64,000 nt of DNA from Cantharellus purpuraceus. Taxonomy: Eukaryota; Basidiomycota; Agaricomycetes; Cantharellales; Hydnaceae. The stretch covers positions 1,324,001-1,388,000 of the forward strand of contig JALBUN010000034.1 of assembly GCA_025174535.1 (NCBI GenBank), in the 5' to 3' direction. Positions 45,255 to 56,832 of the stretch are shown in pieces. The notes under the pieces are model-generated. The model searched no databases. It worked only from the letters and a program-made list of their open reading frames with translations, and had not been told where the DNA came from. Position 1 is the stretch's first letter; each line of letters opens with the position of its first letter. Position numbers and translations under genes: made by a program.

Positions 45255-48200
45255 TTACACTATACACCCGCCAAAAAGTGCCTTCAAATCCTCGGCCAAT
45301 TTGACCGCATCAACTCCGCTCTGGACTTCCGTCTCCACGTGGGATAGATCACTTCCCAGATCGAAGCAGCTGAAGTCGGCTTGCGATGACGTTTGATTGT
45401 TTGTTGTGACGCTGCTGTCAGATTGTGCCTGGGAAATCACTGGCCCAAGCGAACTCCATAGTTCTTCGATGTTCAACTCATTCCCCTCAGCGCCGTCTTG
45501 ACACTGACTTAGCCAATCGAAATCGAAATCAGTACCGGCCAGTGAGTCAAAGTCCGAGGAGCAATCTGGCGCTTGGAATGCCAGTGATGGCGGGTTATCT
45601 ACTACAGCAGTCGAGACACCATCGCACTTCGTTGTTGTGCCTTGGTCTCCAAATTTCCCAGCTGTGCCGCCTTTCTCCACCTCTACCGATTCAATCTGGG
45701 CCTGCGCGGTCAACTCAAAAATCATATTATCGTCTTGTTCAGAGCCAATGTCTGCGTGAGGGGAGATAGGGCTCGTGGGCGGTGGCGGACTGGATGGTGG
45801 TAGATCCCATCCTGTTTTCACTAGTTGCGATTCTGACTCCGTTCCTGAGCATCCCGGGTTCCTTCTTGGTATAGTTGATACACTCGAACAATTTGCCACG
45901 TGGCTACCACGCGACTTCCTCCGCGCGGCGCTTGGTGAGGATGGCGGTCCGTTGTCTGAATGATGTGTACCGCCAGAGAACCGAGAGGTCAACTCAGGAT
46001 CAAGAGCACAGGGTGTGAACAAAGAACCACCAGCATTGTCATCTAAAGATGTTTCATGCCTCGGTGGTGTCCGTGGCGGCTCTATGATGAGATCGGGAGA
46101 GGTAGATGTGGCAACTATTGGGGGCGGCGGCAATATGTAGTCGGGTTCGGACATGGCCATCACCGGCAAACTTTGTGCTGCCCTTGCGAAAGCTGTGCTT
46201 CTCGATGGACTTGAAGCTGCGACTGTGAAGCCAGACGCTCCAAATGTGTTGAATTTGTTGCTTGCTTTCAAGCCTATTGCTGTTCGCTTTGCGCCAACAG
46301 TCTCCTGGTTGCCAAGTGCTTGTTCAGGATTCTGTTTTCTCTTCTTGCCGTTCGCCTTGAGTGGAGTTTCCCCCTTCTCCGTAGTTTCTACGGTAGTGGA
46401 TAAGGCACGCTTTATCCCGCGGCCGGCTTTCTTAGGCGGCGTATTCTCTTTGTCCGGTTGTGCCTCTGCGGCGGACGTGGATCCCCATTTCCTTGTGCTG
46501 CTAGTAGCCTCAGGCTCTTTCCGCTCACTAGGTGCAAGCAGCATGGAATCTAAGGACGTAGTTTTTCGAGGCACGAGATTTCTTCCCCTCGCCCACCCTC
46601 CGCCTGGAACAGGATGAGCATCCTCGCGTACTTTTGGATGTTCCCTGATTGACTCTGCTACATTTATGGCAGAGTGCTGACCGCTTGGCTTATTAGGGCC
46701 TGGCTGAGAATGATAGAATGTTTCATCTGCAGTCTTGAATAAAAGAGGGGTGTTCAACAGCAGGGTCCGTTGTGATCCATCCCACTGATCAACTTGTGAT
46801 CCACGAAGTGCCACAGAAGTAGGTATAGTGCTTGTAGGTGGAGTTACGACTTGGGAAGGCACAGCACTTGCTTGAGCTGCGACGTTTGGGATAAGAGGCA
46901 GTAATTCTTTGAGGACGCCTGCAAGTGTGTCTTCTGTCATTTCCTTCTCTTTGCCTTTCTGGGAAGCCATGTTGTTCGGTTGAGCAGTAGAAGACCCGTC
47001 GACTTTGCCCAGAACAGAGGTAAGCAATGACAGAAGAAGCTGGGTCCCATGCTTGTTTTCAGCCAGAATCTTTGTCGATACGTTCGACGAACTCTGTCTG
47101 CTCATAACGGCAGCTGCTTTCGTGCCAGAGGTAGTGGCGTTATTGGACGAAGCTGACCTCGGCTTTCGCTTTGGAGGAGTGCTTTTTGAAAGCGGAACCA
47201 CTGATGTAGATACTCTTGTTCGTTGGGGTAGCGGTTTGGTGGTCAATAAGCGAGATTTGTCCACTATCAACGGCCGTGATTCAAGTTCTTCCAAGATTTT
47301 CCGCTGCCGTGCCATTTCTTCGTCTGTCACCGGAGGCAGCTCGTAATCAGAAATCCTGATTAATGACTTGTCATGTTCCTGCCCCCTCTGCATCTTCGCC
47401 AGATTTTCCATCTTCTCCAGGGTTTCCTTATGGGATTGGATTGCCAGACGGCGTGCCCTCTTTTCTGGATTTGTCGCGGCACCTGGTGGACGCCCAACCC
47501 TGAAGGTCATTGATACGAGGTTCAATAGATTAAATGAAGATGGAACCTACCTAGGCGCGTGGCCAGATGCTGAAGAAGAGGTTGTCTCCGGTATGGAGGG
47601 CTCATCGCATTCTAGAACACTCTCTCCACAGGGATCGGTGCTGTTGATGAAATTTTGTGAGGATTCAGGCTGAATCGATCGTAAACGACATTTGGGACTG
47701 GACTGGACGGATGAGGAGAGTTGCGCATATCCTTGGGAGTGATGACCAAGTAGTGAGGTGGTCGACGAAGCATAGACACCTAAAGAAGAGAGAGACAGTG
47801 CGTGTTGCTGTTGGCTTTGAGAAGCAGTCTATTAAGAGTTTAGTCAGATTGTAGATATGATGCCAAATCTGTGTACCTCTTTCAAAGATATGACCACTTC
47901 CAATGCGTCTACCTCTCTATCTTTCACAACTTTCCCGACGACACACCCATCGTCGTCGTCAGCCCCGATGTCAGTAGCGTAATCGTTAGAAAGACACCAA
48001 GACATCAAACCCATTCCAATGGATACACCCTCACGAAACGTACATGGTGAAGTTGCGGCCTCAGATAACTGAGAGTCAGTAGGCAATAGATCCAATTTGG
48101 AAGCCATATAATTCCCGGTCGCGTAAGTGGATTCCAGAGGGTCAAGAACATAAACAGAGTAATCACGAGAACGGTCAGCCAGAAGCTCCGGACTGTGGTT

Positions 48201-48609
48201 CTAATTTAGAGCCATTGCATTGCTACGAGGACACAAATTCACCTGAACGTGCACACTGCTCCTAAACATGTTTTAAGAGGCACTTTGGCAAATCTCGGTC
48301 GTCCTATGATGGAGTCTGTTGGTAGAGATGGGGGTCCCATTTCCGTGCTCTCCTTAGGCCAGGTAATAGGCACTACCTGGACTCTGCGTCTATATCGCGC
48401 CAGAAGAAATTGTGGTGATGCATTGATGGTGTATAGAATACGAACTAGCAAGAGAAAAATAAAATCATTGCGTGCATAATTAAACGCGTCGAGCTGAACA
48501 ACCTACTTGGCATGAGGAGACGCGTCTCCTGATTACCTCCTTCTAATGTTTCGTTATAATCCCGATGGGTTCCCTGCACTTCAGCTCTGTTATCGATTCC
48601 AATTCTCAT
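45255..48609 (-). CDS. Spt21/Ams2-like chromatin and histone-gene regulator
   Basis: A nuclear protein whose N-terminal domain matches the Ams2/Spt21 family, which controls histone gene transcription. Exons: 48507..48609, 48243..48444, 47877..48192, 47551..47828 and 45255..47499, giving 1047 residues. The domain covers roughly residues 30-170: RLLMPIRILYTINASPQFLL, ARYRRRVQVV, PLKTCLGAVCTFSPELLADR, SRDYSVYVLDPLES, then GVSIGMGLMSWCLSND. An AT-hook-like R300-V-G-R-P-P-G306 lies before a basic KRARRLAIQSHKE segment, and is created by the last splice. The remaining 700 residues are disordered, with nuclear-type basic clusters. No GATA zinc finger is seen, unlike S. pombe Ams2, so it is closer to S. 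cerevisiae Spt21. Confidence 0.83.
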
Positions 48610-48758
48610 GTTAGGAGCTAGCAAGTTTGTAGACCGGAGCTGGCGTGAAAGGACGGAAGGACGCGTACACAGGCACCCATTGTTGTAACTACAACAGTCC
48701 AAAACTAACGTAATACACATTATGAGTAACTGATACAAGGAACACAAGCCTTTGTTAG

Positions 48759-51700
48759 TTAGGTGGTGGTCTGACCATAATCTGGTGGAATGACGTCTAA
48801 CTGGAATACATGGCCATACCAATCGTCCAAGAAATTCCAATCCTGCGATTCTGGGGCCGTCGAGACGTCCATGGGGGCATAAGTGACGTGTTGTTGAGGG
48901 CCAGGCGCGTTGTGGCCAGAGTGTTGGTAAGGTCCAGGATGCCTTCCGATCCGGATAACATCACTCTCATACCCTGCAATTCCCAGACTCTGTTCCGGCA
49001 CGCCATTGGCATATTCATAGCCTGGAATACCATAATACGGCATCTCCGTGTCGCCTTGGGGTACCTCAAAGGGTTTGGATGGAGGATCATGGTGCATGTA
49101 TGGTTCACGCTGCATTAGAATCGTGACTGACGGTACCGGGGACATCCCACTACTTGCTGATCCTCCCGAGGAAACATGTAGATCTGTGGTGTCACCTGAA
49201 GGCGAGGAATCCTGATCGTCACTTCGTGTACGCTGGTAGTCCATAATCGCCGAATGAGACACGTCCCACCGTGGAGGTTGATCCGTGAATATTAATCCAG
49301 TTTCTGGAAGAGAACCAGGATCTGTAGTCCCAGGTGATACATTGCGTTCTCCAGGACTTGATCTTGACTGTGCTAAGCCAGTCGATGAGCCAGGAGATGC
49401 TGAACTCTTGGAGGCCTTGATCACACGTGTGTATCCGCCTAGAAGAGCCAGCTCGTCCTCGCCATCCGCATTCGAATCACGTTTCCCAATGTAGTTGCTA
49501 GAACTTGGGCTTGCCTTGTGGGGTCCTCGAGAGGGCCTGCTGTGTTCCATCGCATATGTTTGGGTAGCACTTTGGCTCTTTTCTGTCATACGAGAAACGA
49601 TAGGCTAGATCCAGTGTTAACGTTCGTAATTTAGTATCTAATGATGTTTAGAACTCACTCCATCAGCTGATGCCCGGCCACCATAAGTCGATGCACGCCG
49701 GTATAGCTCATCGATATCATGGAGTCGTTTCGCAGCCAGTGGCGCAAGCCTGGAGCCTGGACAACGAGATGCAATTGAGCCTAGGATAAAAACCGAACAG
49801 AGCGTATGGTTCCAGCATAATAGAGCCCTCGACGAAGAAGCGGGGTGATACTGGAACAATTCTCCGAGTGCTTGCACAAGAGTCATAGCTGAGTCGTAGG
49901 CTCCCGATACGGAGAGACCATACTTAGTGTGCTGCGGATCGGACGGATTTGTCGCAACCGCCCTAGCGAAGAACGTACGATGCAGATACAACAAAGCTTG
50001 GAGTAATTGTCAACGAGGTCAACGATGATCAATAACTTTGCCATACTACTCACTACTCTCTCGATACACAAGCTTCATGTAGCTTTGCATAGCTCCTTTT
50101 TCATCCAGTCCACTGAAACTTACGCTCTGTCCCGGAGTACCGATTCCAAAATCACCGCAAAGCTTGCGTATTTTGCGATCCAATTCAATGACGGCCGTGT
50201 ACATGGGAACCTTTAGGCCAAACGCCTGCTTGCTGAGAGGTGCCAGACATTCTGCAGCCAGTCGATAACGAAATGCGTGTACTAGGTTGATGTATGTGTT
50301 AATACAGTACAATCAGAAGTACAAGGCCAGACGCACTGTCTTTCTTCGGATCAGAGCTTGCGGGCATACTCACGTCGGATGGAACTAGACAAAAGGTAGA
50401 CGGCCGACCATGGGAGAGAGACTCGATTAACTCGAGAGTGTAGAGCTCCCAGTAAACTTTGTTTCGTCTGCTCACATCCATCGGTTCGAGACCAAACTTC
50501 ATGGTGTTCCTATCTGAATAAAATCAAAACATGACTCAGCCATTCAGGAGCGTTAACATTGTAATAACATACGAAGACCGATCTATCACGGATCAGGGTG
50601 TTAGAAGACTAAAAGATATATAAAGTGTAGTTCAAGGACTTACAACCTGTGCCAGCTTTGTAGCTAAGCCCGTGATAATCCATGCATCACCGCTGCCAAT
50701 GATCTCGCCCCACATCGCCTAAACGAATGTTCAGCAATTGGGAACGCTCCGAAGGTGACGTAAAGAAATGACCTCGAAATACCCAAGAAGCACCTTGTGT
50801 TACCGTTTCGTCAGTGAAAGCAGCTTAGAGCGTAGATGAACTCACCAGCGCCTCTATGGTAATTATCGTGGCGTTCTTCAACACATTCATACTTGTCAAT
50901 GCTGATCGTGACAAGCATGCATATGCCTCAGCCTCATAATTGAACGGAGTAAGATCAAGGTCCACGAGTGCGCCCATAGCAAAGTAGGCAAAGAGTAAAG
51001 CGAGCTCATCAATACGAACACCTGACTCAGAGAATGATGTCAAAGGAGTATCCGCAGGCTGCGCGCCCTTGTAAACACGAGAGAACAGATCCTCGAACCA
51101 ACAGTCTTGGGGCACAACATCGGTACTGAGAGTAGTACAAATGAGCTACTTTAGACATAAAAGTAGGTGGTTGTACTCACATGTAGTACATCTGGCGGCA
51201 ATAGCTCCGTCGTAAAGCCTGAGCACGATGGAGTGGCGGAAGGTGGCGCCATATGCGCTCCTGCACAAGACTTGTAGCTTCACCTATTGTTAGGAAGGGG
51301 AAAGACTGATAAATCATGGCCACTTCAGCGGAGACCAGAATATTAGCGTCTGATGAAGTTTCAAAAGTGCTGTTGGTTTGGTACTGTCAAGGATGGTTAG
51401 AATCGTTCTCAAATGGGCGATGGGACATCGGGCCCACCTTGAATAGGCGCTGTTCAGATATCAAGTGAGTGGATACGAAACAGACTAATCTAGAACACAT
51501 ACCTCCACGCACGCACTCCTTCCGAAATAGCGAGCTCGGCCATCGTCACCCATGTTTAGCGATCCTAAAGCACCATCCAAAGTTTCATCCAAATTCTCAC
51601 CCTCGTCACTCTCGTCATGCTCGTCATCATCAGCTTGGTCAGCTGAGGATTTTCTACGCCTAGACAATGACTTTCTCATGTAGGATTCTTCACTGAGTAG

Positions 51701-52287
51701 CGGGTGTGGCTCTTCCGAGATACTTGCATGCGCGTCCGCGAGTGCTTTCTCGAGCTCTTGAACTCGCCCTCGTAGTTCGGAAATGCGCTGATATAGTTGC
51801 TCCTTGTCTGTCGATGATGCTACAGGCTTGTTCCTGGTGGGAAGTGAACCTGAAGGGCTATTAGTAAGGCATCGAGAATGAAGATAAAGTATTAACCTTC
51901 GGGACAAAGCTCCGCTATACCTACAGCAACGATACATCAGACTATCTTGAATATAATGATAAAGATATGACCTACCTCGTTTTTGACAACTCCCGCAAGG
52001 AAATACCCGATCGCACCTGTTCCATGTAAGCACCATCAATACATACGGATGGAAAAGGAAACCGCACCGCAGCTTAAGCCTTAAAGACAAAAGGAAATCA
52101 TGCCGTTAAGACAGTACACACTGGGTACATTTGTCACCTACCTTCGACATTCAGCACAGCTCAACGTTTGGTTGACGGCCTGCTTCCTTGAAGTCCCTGG
52201 TCGAGAAGTCTTGGACTTTGTGGAAGCAGGACGCTGTGCAGTCTGAGAGTCTGAATTCACCCAGGGTTTCTCGTCGTTTTCAGTCAT
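48759..52287 (-). CDS. Zn2Cys6 transcription factor (fungal-specific TF domain)
   Basis: A Gal4-type regulator of 908 residues. Fifteen exons: 52142..52287, 52068..52079, 51976..52016, 51897..51920, 51503..51849, 51438..51449, 51181..51383, 50846..51125, 50773..50793, 50644..50718, 50573..50582, 50370..50513, 50054..50281, 49659..49996 and 48759..49604. The zinc cluster C44-AE-C47-RRLKLR-C54-DRVFP-C60-GS-C63-QKRGIAEL-C72 is split over four exons, two of them tiny. A coiled coil follows (EQLYQRISELRGRVQELEKA). The fungal TF domain shows SESGVRIDELALLFAYFAMG, YEAEAYACLSRSALTSMNVL, KLAQVIGLHRN and NKVYWELYTLELIESLSHGR. The C-terminus is acidic/Pro-rich. The intron 50282..50369 (88 nt) and exon 50773..50793 are the least certain. 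It shares a 100-bp promoter with DCTN5. Confidence 0.9.
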
Positions 52288-52387
52288 AGTAAGACTGAGG
52301 GCTTTGGAGCACTGGTCGCACCACCTGGTCTGGCTTGTGTAATACACCAGATCACGTGATCACGTGACTGTCACACTACATGGCATC
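52288..52387. promoter_or_regulatory. 100-bp bidirectional promoter with two CACGTG boxes
   Basis: The start codons of the Zn2Cys6 factor and dynactin p25 are 100 bp apart. CACGTG occurs at 52353..52358 and 52361..52366, the first centred in a 12-bp palindrome GATCACGTGATC (52350..52361). CACGTG is the bHLH (Cbf1/Pho4/USF) E-box; its use here is inferred. Confidence 0.55.
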
Positions 52388-53190
52388 ATGAACCAGCCCC
52401 CGATTCACTATATCAAAGCCGAGTTCATCGAAACAGTCAGCGTCGTTTCTTTGACTTCTTTCAGCGCTGATTTATTTATCACGTAGGATACTGGAAATAA
52501 AGTCTCCCGTCGGGCAACCATTGCGGGTCCCCAGAACATTATCCTTGGTGGGAAGACGATCATCTCGAACGGTGCCATAATTCGTGGAGACTTAAGACGC
52601 ACCGGTCCTGGGCATGCGGTTGTTATTTCTATCGGTCGATATTGCCTCATTGGCGAAGGATGCGTAATGAGGTTAGTCAACATTAGACCATGTTACTAGA
52701 CGTGCCTCTTATTCCAGCAGACCTCCATATAAAACCTACCGAGGAAACTTCAATTATTATCCGATGAAGATCGGGGATCATGTTCATGTCGGTGCTAATT
52801 CAGTTGTAGAGGCAGCTACAATTGGGAGTCATGTTGACATAGGAAAGAACTGCGTAATTGTGAGGTGACCTCGGCTGAAAATGTGGTTTTCGTCGTCCCT
52901 GACCGTTTGTGCTGGGTACGAAATGCAGGGAAAGTTCACTATTATAAAAGACTGTGCCAGAATAGAGGACAACACAATATTACCTCCAAATACAGTCGTT
53001 CCAGCTTTAGCACATTTCGCGGGTAATCCTGGTGGGTTTTCTTAACCAGCCTCATTACCAATCACATTTGCGAGGCCTGAAGTGTCTGTAAGCAGGTCAT
53101 TTCATGGAAGATCTGCCAGAAACCACGCAAGAAAACGTTGAGCTATACACCAAGCAGTACTACAATCGATTCCAGCCATTTGAACAGTAG
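52388..53190 (+). CDS. DCTN5: Dynactin p25 subunit (DCTN5)
   Basis: A pointed-end-complex subunit of dynactin, needed for dynein attachment to early endosomes in fungi. The exons are 52388..52435, 52487..52671, 52718..52859, 52929..53031 and 53096..53190, giving 190 residues, the family length. The left-handed beta-helix of hexapeptide repeats shows in NIILGGKTIISNGAIIRGDL, ISIGRYCLIGEGCVM, KIGDHVHVGANSVVEAATIG and VDIGKNCVIGKFTIIKDCAR. The family N-terminus MNQPPIHYIKAEFIETDTGN and C-terminus ETTQENVELYTKQYYNRFQP are both present. It is convergent with the GT61 gene (236 bp between stops). Confidence 0.96.
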
Positions 53191-53426
53191 TCGCCCTGCA
53201 AAATAACCTACATGCTGTCCCAAAGTACACTAAGATAACACAAACGTGGAGACAATCGTCTTTGTGGAGGCATCTATCTGTAGAAGCATTTGGGAAACTA
53301 GCCACGGCAAAGCGAAACAGAGGAAGCGACGGCAATTACGAATGCAATGATAGAAACCACCTAATTTAGAGCTGGACCATCGGTCTGCTTCCACCTGGCT
53401 CCTATATAGATCCCAGGTGACTGCTG

Positions 53427-55156
53427 TCAATCCTCGGGCAATGATAGTCGTTCGTGGCACAATCGGGCTACAACATCCCCGTCGATAGGGATTTCATTTT
53501 CTTGGAATCCTTTTGGGTAGTTTACCGGTGGTAAATCGGGGGAAGTGAAGTATCTATGAGAAAACTATCAGATGATGATTGTGACTGCACGGGTGATTAA
53601 CACACTCATTACCCCAAAAGCCGTAATGCCTCATGCCAAGGGCGCGCGTAGTCCATTCATAATCATGCGCAAACCCACCCGGATAGAAGAACTCCATGAC
53701 AGTCGCCCTTCTTGAAGGCTTCATCCACAGCAAGGAGGTAAGGCCATTGCCATGCACACCCATCATGATCTACTTGATATATCACGACTCAATTCATGGC
53801 AATGAATTTAGTACTCACTGTTGTCCGACCAGCAAGCTGAAACTGTTCCTGTCGGGTGAGTTTGTCCATACTCACGATATTGACCTCGTAACCGTATTTT
53901 TCTCTTAAACCTTCAAGTGCCTTAACCAACCGATCGTGATCTTGGGGTAGTAACATCCGCCTTCCCCATTCTTGCCTCGATATATAAGTGATAACCTTAC
54001 TATCTAGTGCTTGCGAATCGGCTCCAGCGAACTCAATTAAGTTGTTACGAACAGTGCTCCACCAGTGGGGACTACCCTGTAGTTTGAAAAGCTCTGCATT
54101 TGAACGTTGCGTCAAGGCCACATTTGGGCTATGCATTGAAGCCGCCCGATCTGTGAGCACAGCGCGCTCCAGTAGAAATGGGTGAGCCATAGACGCTCGG
54201 TCAGCCCAATCTTCCTCGAATTCCAAAGAAGCTGAAGGAAAAGCACCGCGTGTGACCCATTGGTTCATCGCAGCATAGTCACGCCATTTCGCGTTGGGAA
54301 CATGAGCCATAAGGATTCGGCGAGGCGCCGGAAGTTTGGTACTCCCATCTGCTGTGATCCCTGGATCAAGAATGCTATAGGCTCTCCAGAGTCCAAAAAA
54401 CACTTCTGCAGCCCAGTGATAATAATGGTTGATACTGCAAATTTTCAGCGGTAATTCATTGCAATAACATTATCAACTCACAATTGGGGTGGGTCATTCA
54501 CAATGAACTGAAAAATTTGGTTTACAGCCTTTGCTGCGAAATGACAATACTTGACTCACACTTGTACCATCCATTCTACTCGCATAAGATCCAAATATCT
54601 CAATAGCCTTGGCGGAACTGATTATTTGCATGTCCTCGTCCGTAGGAGTTCGCTTTGCTACATCTACAGGGCCATTGGATAGATAGAACCCAGAGGATGT
54701 TAGCAGCATCCTATCAGGAACCAGCTGTGGCTCATCCGTGACGATGAACACCGTCCCATTGAAGAGATAAAGCTTGTCGAAAACAGTCCAACCTTGCAGC
54801 AAATTCAACATTTCAACGTCCATATAATTGCAGTGCTTACCTGGTACATGCACTCGTAACTCAGTTGTGGGCACCTTGCCATTATGCCAAACGATTGCGG
54901 ACTCCCTTGCGTCCCCACTAGAATCATGGTATGAATGTGTCGGTGCCCCTGCATGGAACTTTGAACCAGGATCTCCGGGAGGGTATGCTCCATGCCCATC
55001 GCTATTTCCCCCTATCCATGGTACATTGATTCTTCCCCAATCCGAACCAGAGTCTTGAGAAGTCTCTAGGGAACCAAGTAACCGAAGTAACAGGGTGAAT
55101 GAAACGACGAAAACAAGCACGAAGACGAGCTCTCGTCGGGTAGGAAGAGTTCGCAT
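53427..55156 (-). CDS. GT61-family glycosyltransferase (DUF563/EOGT-like)
   Basis: A type II membrane glycosyltransferase of CAZy family GT61, 509 residues. The exons are 54560..55156, 54482..54507, 53819..54434, 53606..53769 and 53427..53553. The ATG at 55156 opens MRTLPTRRELVFVLVFVVSF, a signal anchor. The family's C-terminal signature GVHGNGLTSLLWM is present, followed by ATVMEFFYPGGFAHDYEWTT and RHYGFWGNEYF. HYYHWAAEVFFGLWRAYS and ITYISRQEWGRRMLLPQDHD are further conserved blocks. A putative ER/Golgi enzyme; related proteins transfer xylose or GlcNAc, and the donor and acceptor here cannot be told. Confidence 0.9.
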
Positions 55157-56137
55157 TCTGGGAAAACAATACACCCAGTTCACCAGTGAGTTTCTCGACT
55201 GTTTCCCGAAGCGAAGCTCTGGGTTTACAGTAGGGCACGGGACAAACCTCCTGGGTTGTTTGTACCACACCGTGTGATAAACACGGAGTTTCAAACCCTG
55301 TTTGAAACTCTTAGTCGAGCGTCAAGTTTCAGGGGTGGTAGGTAGGTACACGATACTTGTATTTATATGAAGTCAAGCTACATTAAAGGTGGAGATCGGA
55401 CACGTCAAAAACCTTTGGTCCTGTAGACGCCACGAGACTGGGGTGTCCTTTAGAGAGGTCACAAAATCGGACAACCAGACAGGAGATGCCAGTACTTACT
55501 GCGAGAAGTGAGGCATCCTCATTCGTGACAAGCTTTTTCCAATAGACACGAGGCTCAAGTCAGCGGTGTATGTAATAGGTGGTTCTTGATATGTATAAGC
55601 AGCAAATTGTCTACGGAAGGCACTGACGATACTGTCCTTGTTCTCAAACTGGAACAACTTGGGCGTCGTATTTGTGTGTATCATGTATATCTTTCTTTAA
55701 AAGAGTGAGGTAACATAAGCTGGTATTGTCACACGAAGATGAGTCTCGTATGGATCAGGGGCTGAAGAAATAGTCGCTGTTGATTTCAGGCTGGCTAGGT
55801 TGAAAGGAGATGGCACTGATTGGTGTCTGGAAAAAGATTGGATTGGCATTTTTGCGTTTGAAAATGAGGCTTCTGATGTATCCTTTGCAATGCAAGCCAA
55901 GCCAGATATCAGCGAGTGGAATGTACTAAGGTCACAGTAAGGGACATGCGAGGATCAAGGGAAAGAGTTGACAGATAAATACTCTTCCTAGGGCCATTGG
56001 TCAGTTCTTACCGGCCGGTGTGCATTGACTGTGAATCCGGTTGATATCATTCTCAGGTAGCTGAAGCCCATCTATATCTTTTCTTCATTAAAAGCTGTTC
56101 AATTGCTGCACGAACTACAAGTCAGAGGAGCATGACA
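55157..56137. other. Intergenic, GT61 upstream, with protein-like frames
   Basis: About 1 kb. Minus-strand frames at 55496..55684 (KLFQFENKDSIVSAFRRQF) and 55697..55900 (PSPFNLASLKSTATISSAPD) look protein-like. I could not join them with phase-matched splice sites, so no gene is called. Confidence 0.4.
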
Positions 56138-56508
56138 TCACTTGCTGGCCTTGGAGGATTTGAGGCATTTGCATGCATGCCTGCGCAAGTGGTCCGAGTA
56201 TCAGAATAACTGTTGGAGCCCATCCTCAAACTTGGAAATGTTGTCATGCATACGCATCCAGTAAATACTAACATTCTAAACCTCGAATCAACAAATAGGA
56301 TTGATGACTCACAGATGTCAACTCTGACACCTTGGTCTCGATGAGCTCGATATTGGCTAACAGATGAGCCTGAATAGTATAATGTCAAGAACCATGTGTC
56401 ACCAACTGTGACAAGTCCTGTCTTGATCTGAAGGTATATGCGAAACACAGTCAGATGATGACTTCCTGATATCCCTTGCTGTATTATTGAGCAAATGGCC
56501 AGGATCAT
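56138..56508 (-). CDS. Tentative small coiled-coil protein
   Basis: Four candidate exons (56413..56508, 56313..56369, 56211..56275 and 56138..56180) join in phase into an 86-residue protein. Its core, LLANIELIETKVSELTS and YWMRMHDNISKFEDGLQQ, has heptad-like hydrophobic spacing. Introns are 43, 37 and 30 nt, shorter than usual for this genome, which lowers confidence. An unspliced frame covers the same DNA. No family recognised; the size and helical character resemble small kinetochore or tethering subunits, but that is only an impression. Confidence 0.35.
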
Positions 56509-56694
56509 TTCAACTCCAACTGTTAGTATACAATGCGGTCTCGATTCATTGATTATCTGACATTTAATTCAAAGCGGATAGAATTGCTACACTATCGTTT
56601 GATGAAAGAAGCGGGAACAAACTAGAGAGCATTGACGCAGTATGATGGAATGGAGATCAGTGATATAGCTATGGGATGCAGTTCGTAATGTAGA

Positions 56695-56749
56695 TATGGA
56701 TTAGTTGTGGATTAGTTATGGATTAGATATGGATTAGAGATGGATTAGG
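56695..56749. repeat. 11-bp direct tandem repeat, five copies
   Basis: Five head-to-tail units of the form (T/G)(A/G)TGGATTAG(T/A/G), with units starting at 56695, 56706, 56717, 56728 and 56739. It sits just downstream of the C2H2-B stop codon. Confidence 0.92.
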
Positions 56750-56832
56750 ATTATATGGAACTTAATGTACGTTGTATATTATGCAGAAAAAAGTCATGAG
56801 GTATATCCACCTTGGTTTGCGAACTCCATCCT

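Noticed and set aside
48759..49589. Separate gene starting MTEKSQSATQTY
   Set aside because: It is the last exon of the Zn2Cys6 factor: an in-phase acceptor at 49605..49606 joins it to the transcription-factor domain.
55496..55900. Two adjacent minus-strand frames, one superficially like a 6-phosphogluconolactonase N-terminus
   Set aside because: The resemblance ends after about 20 residues and no catalytic blocks follow. Splice joins leave the frame.
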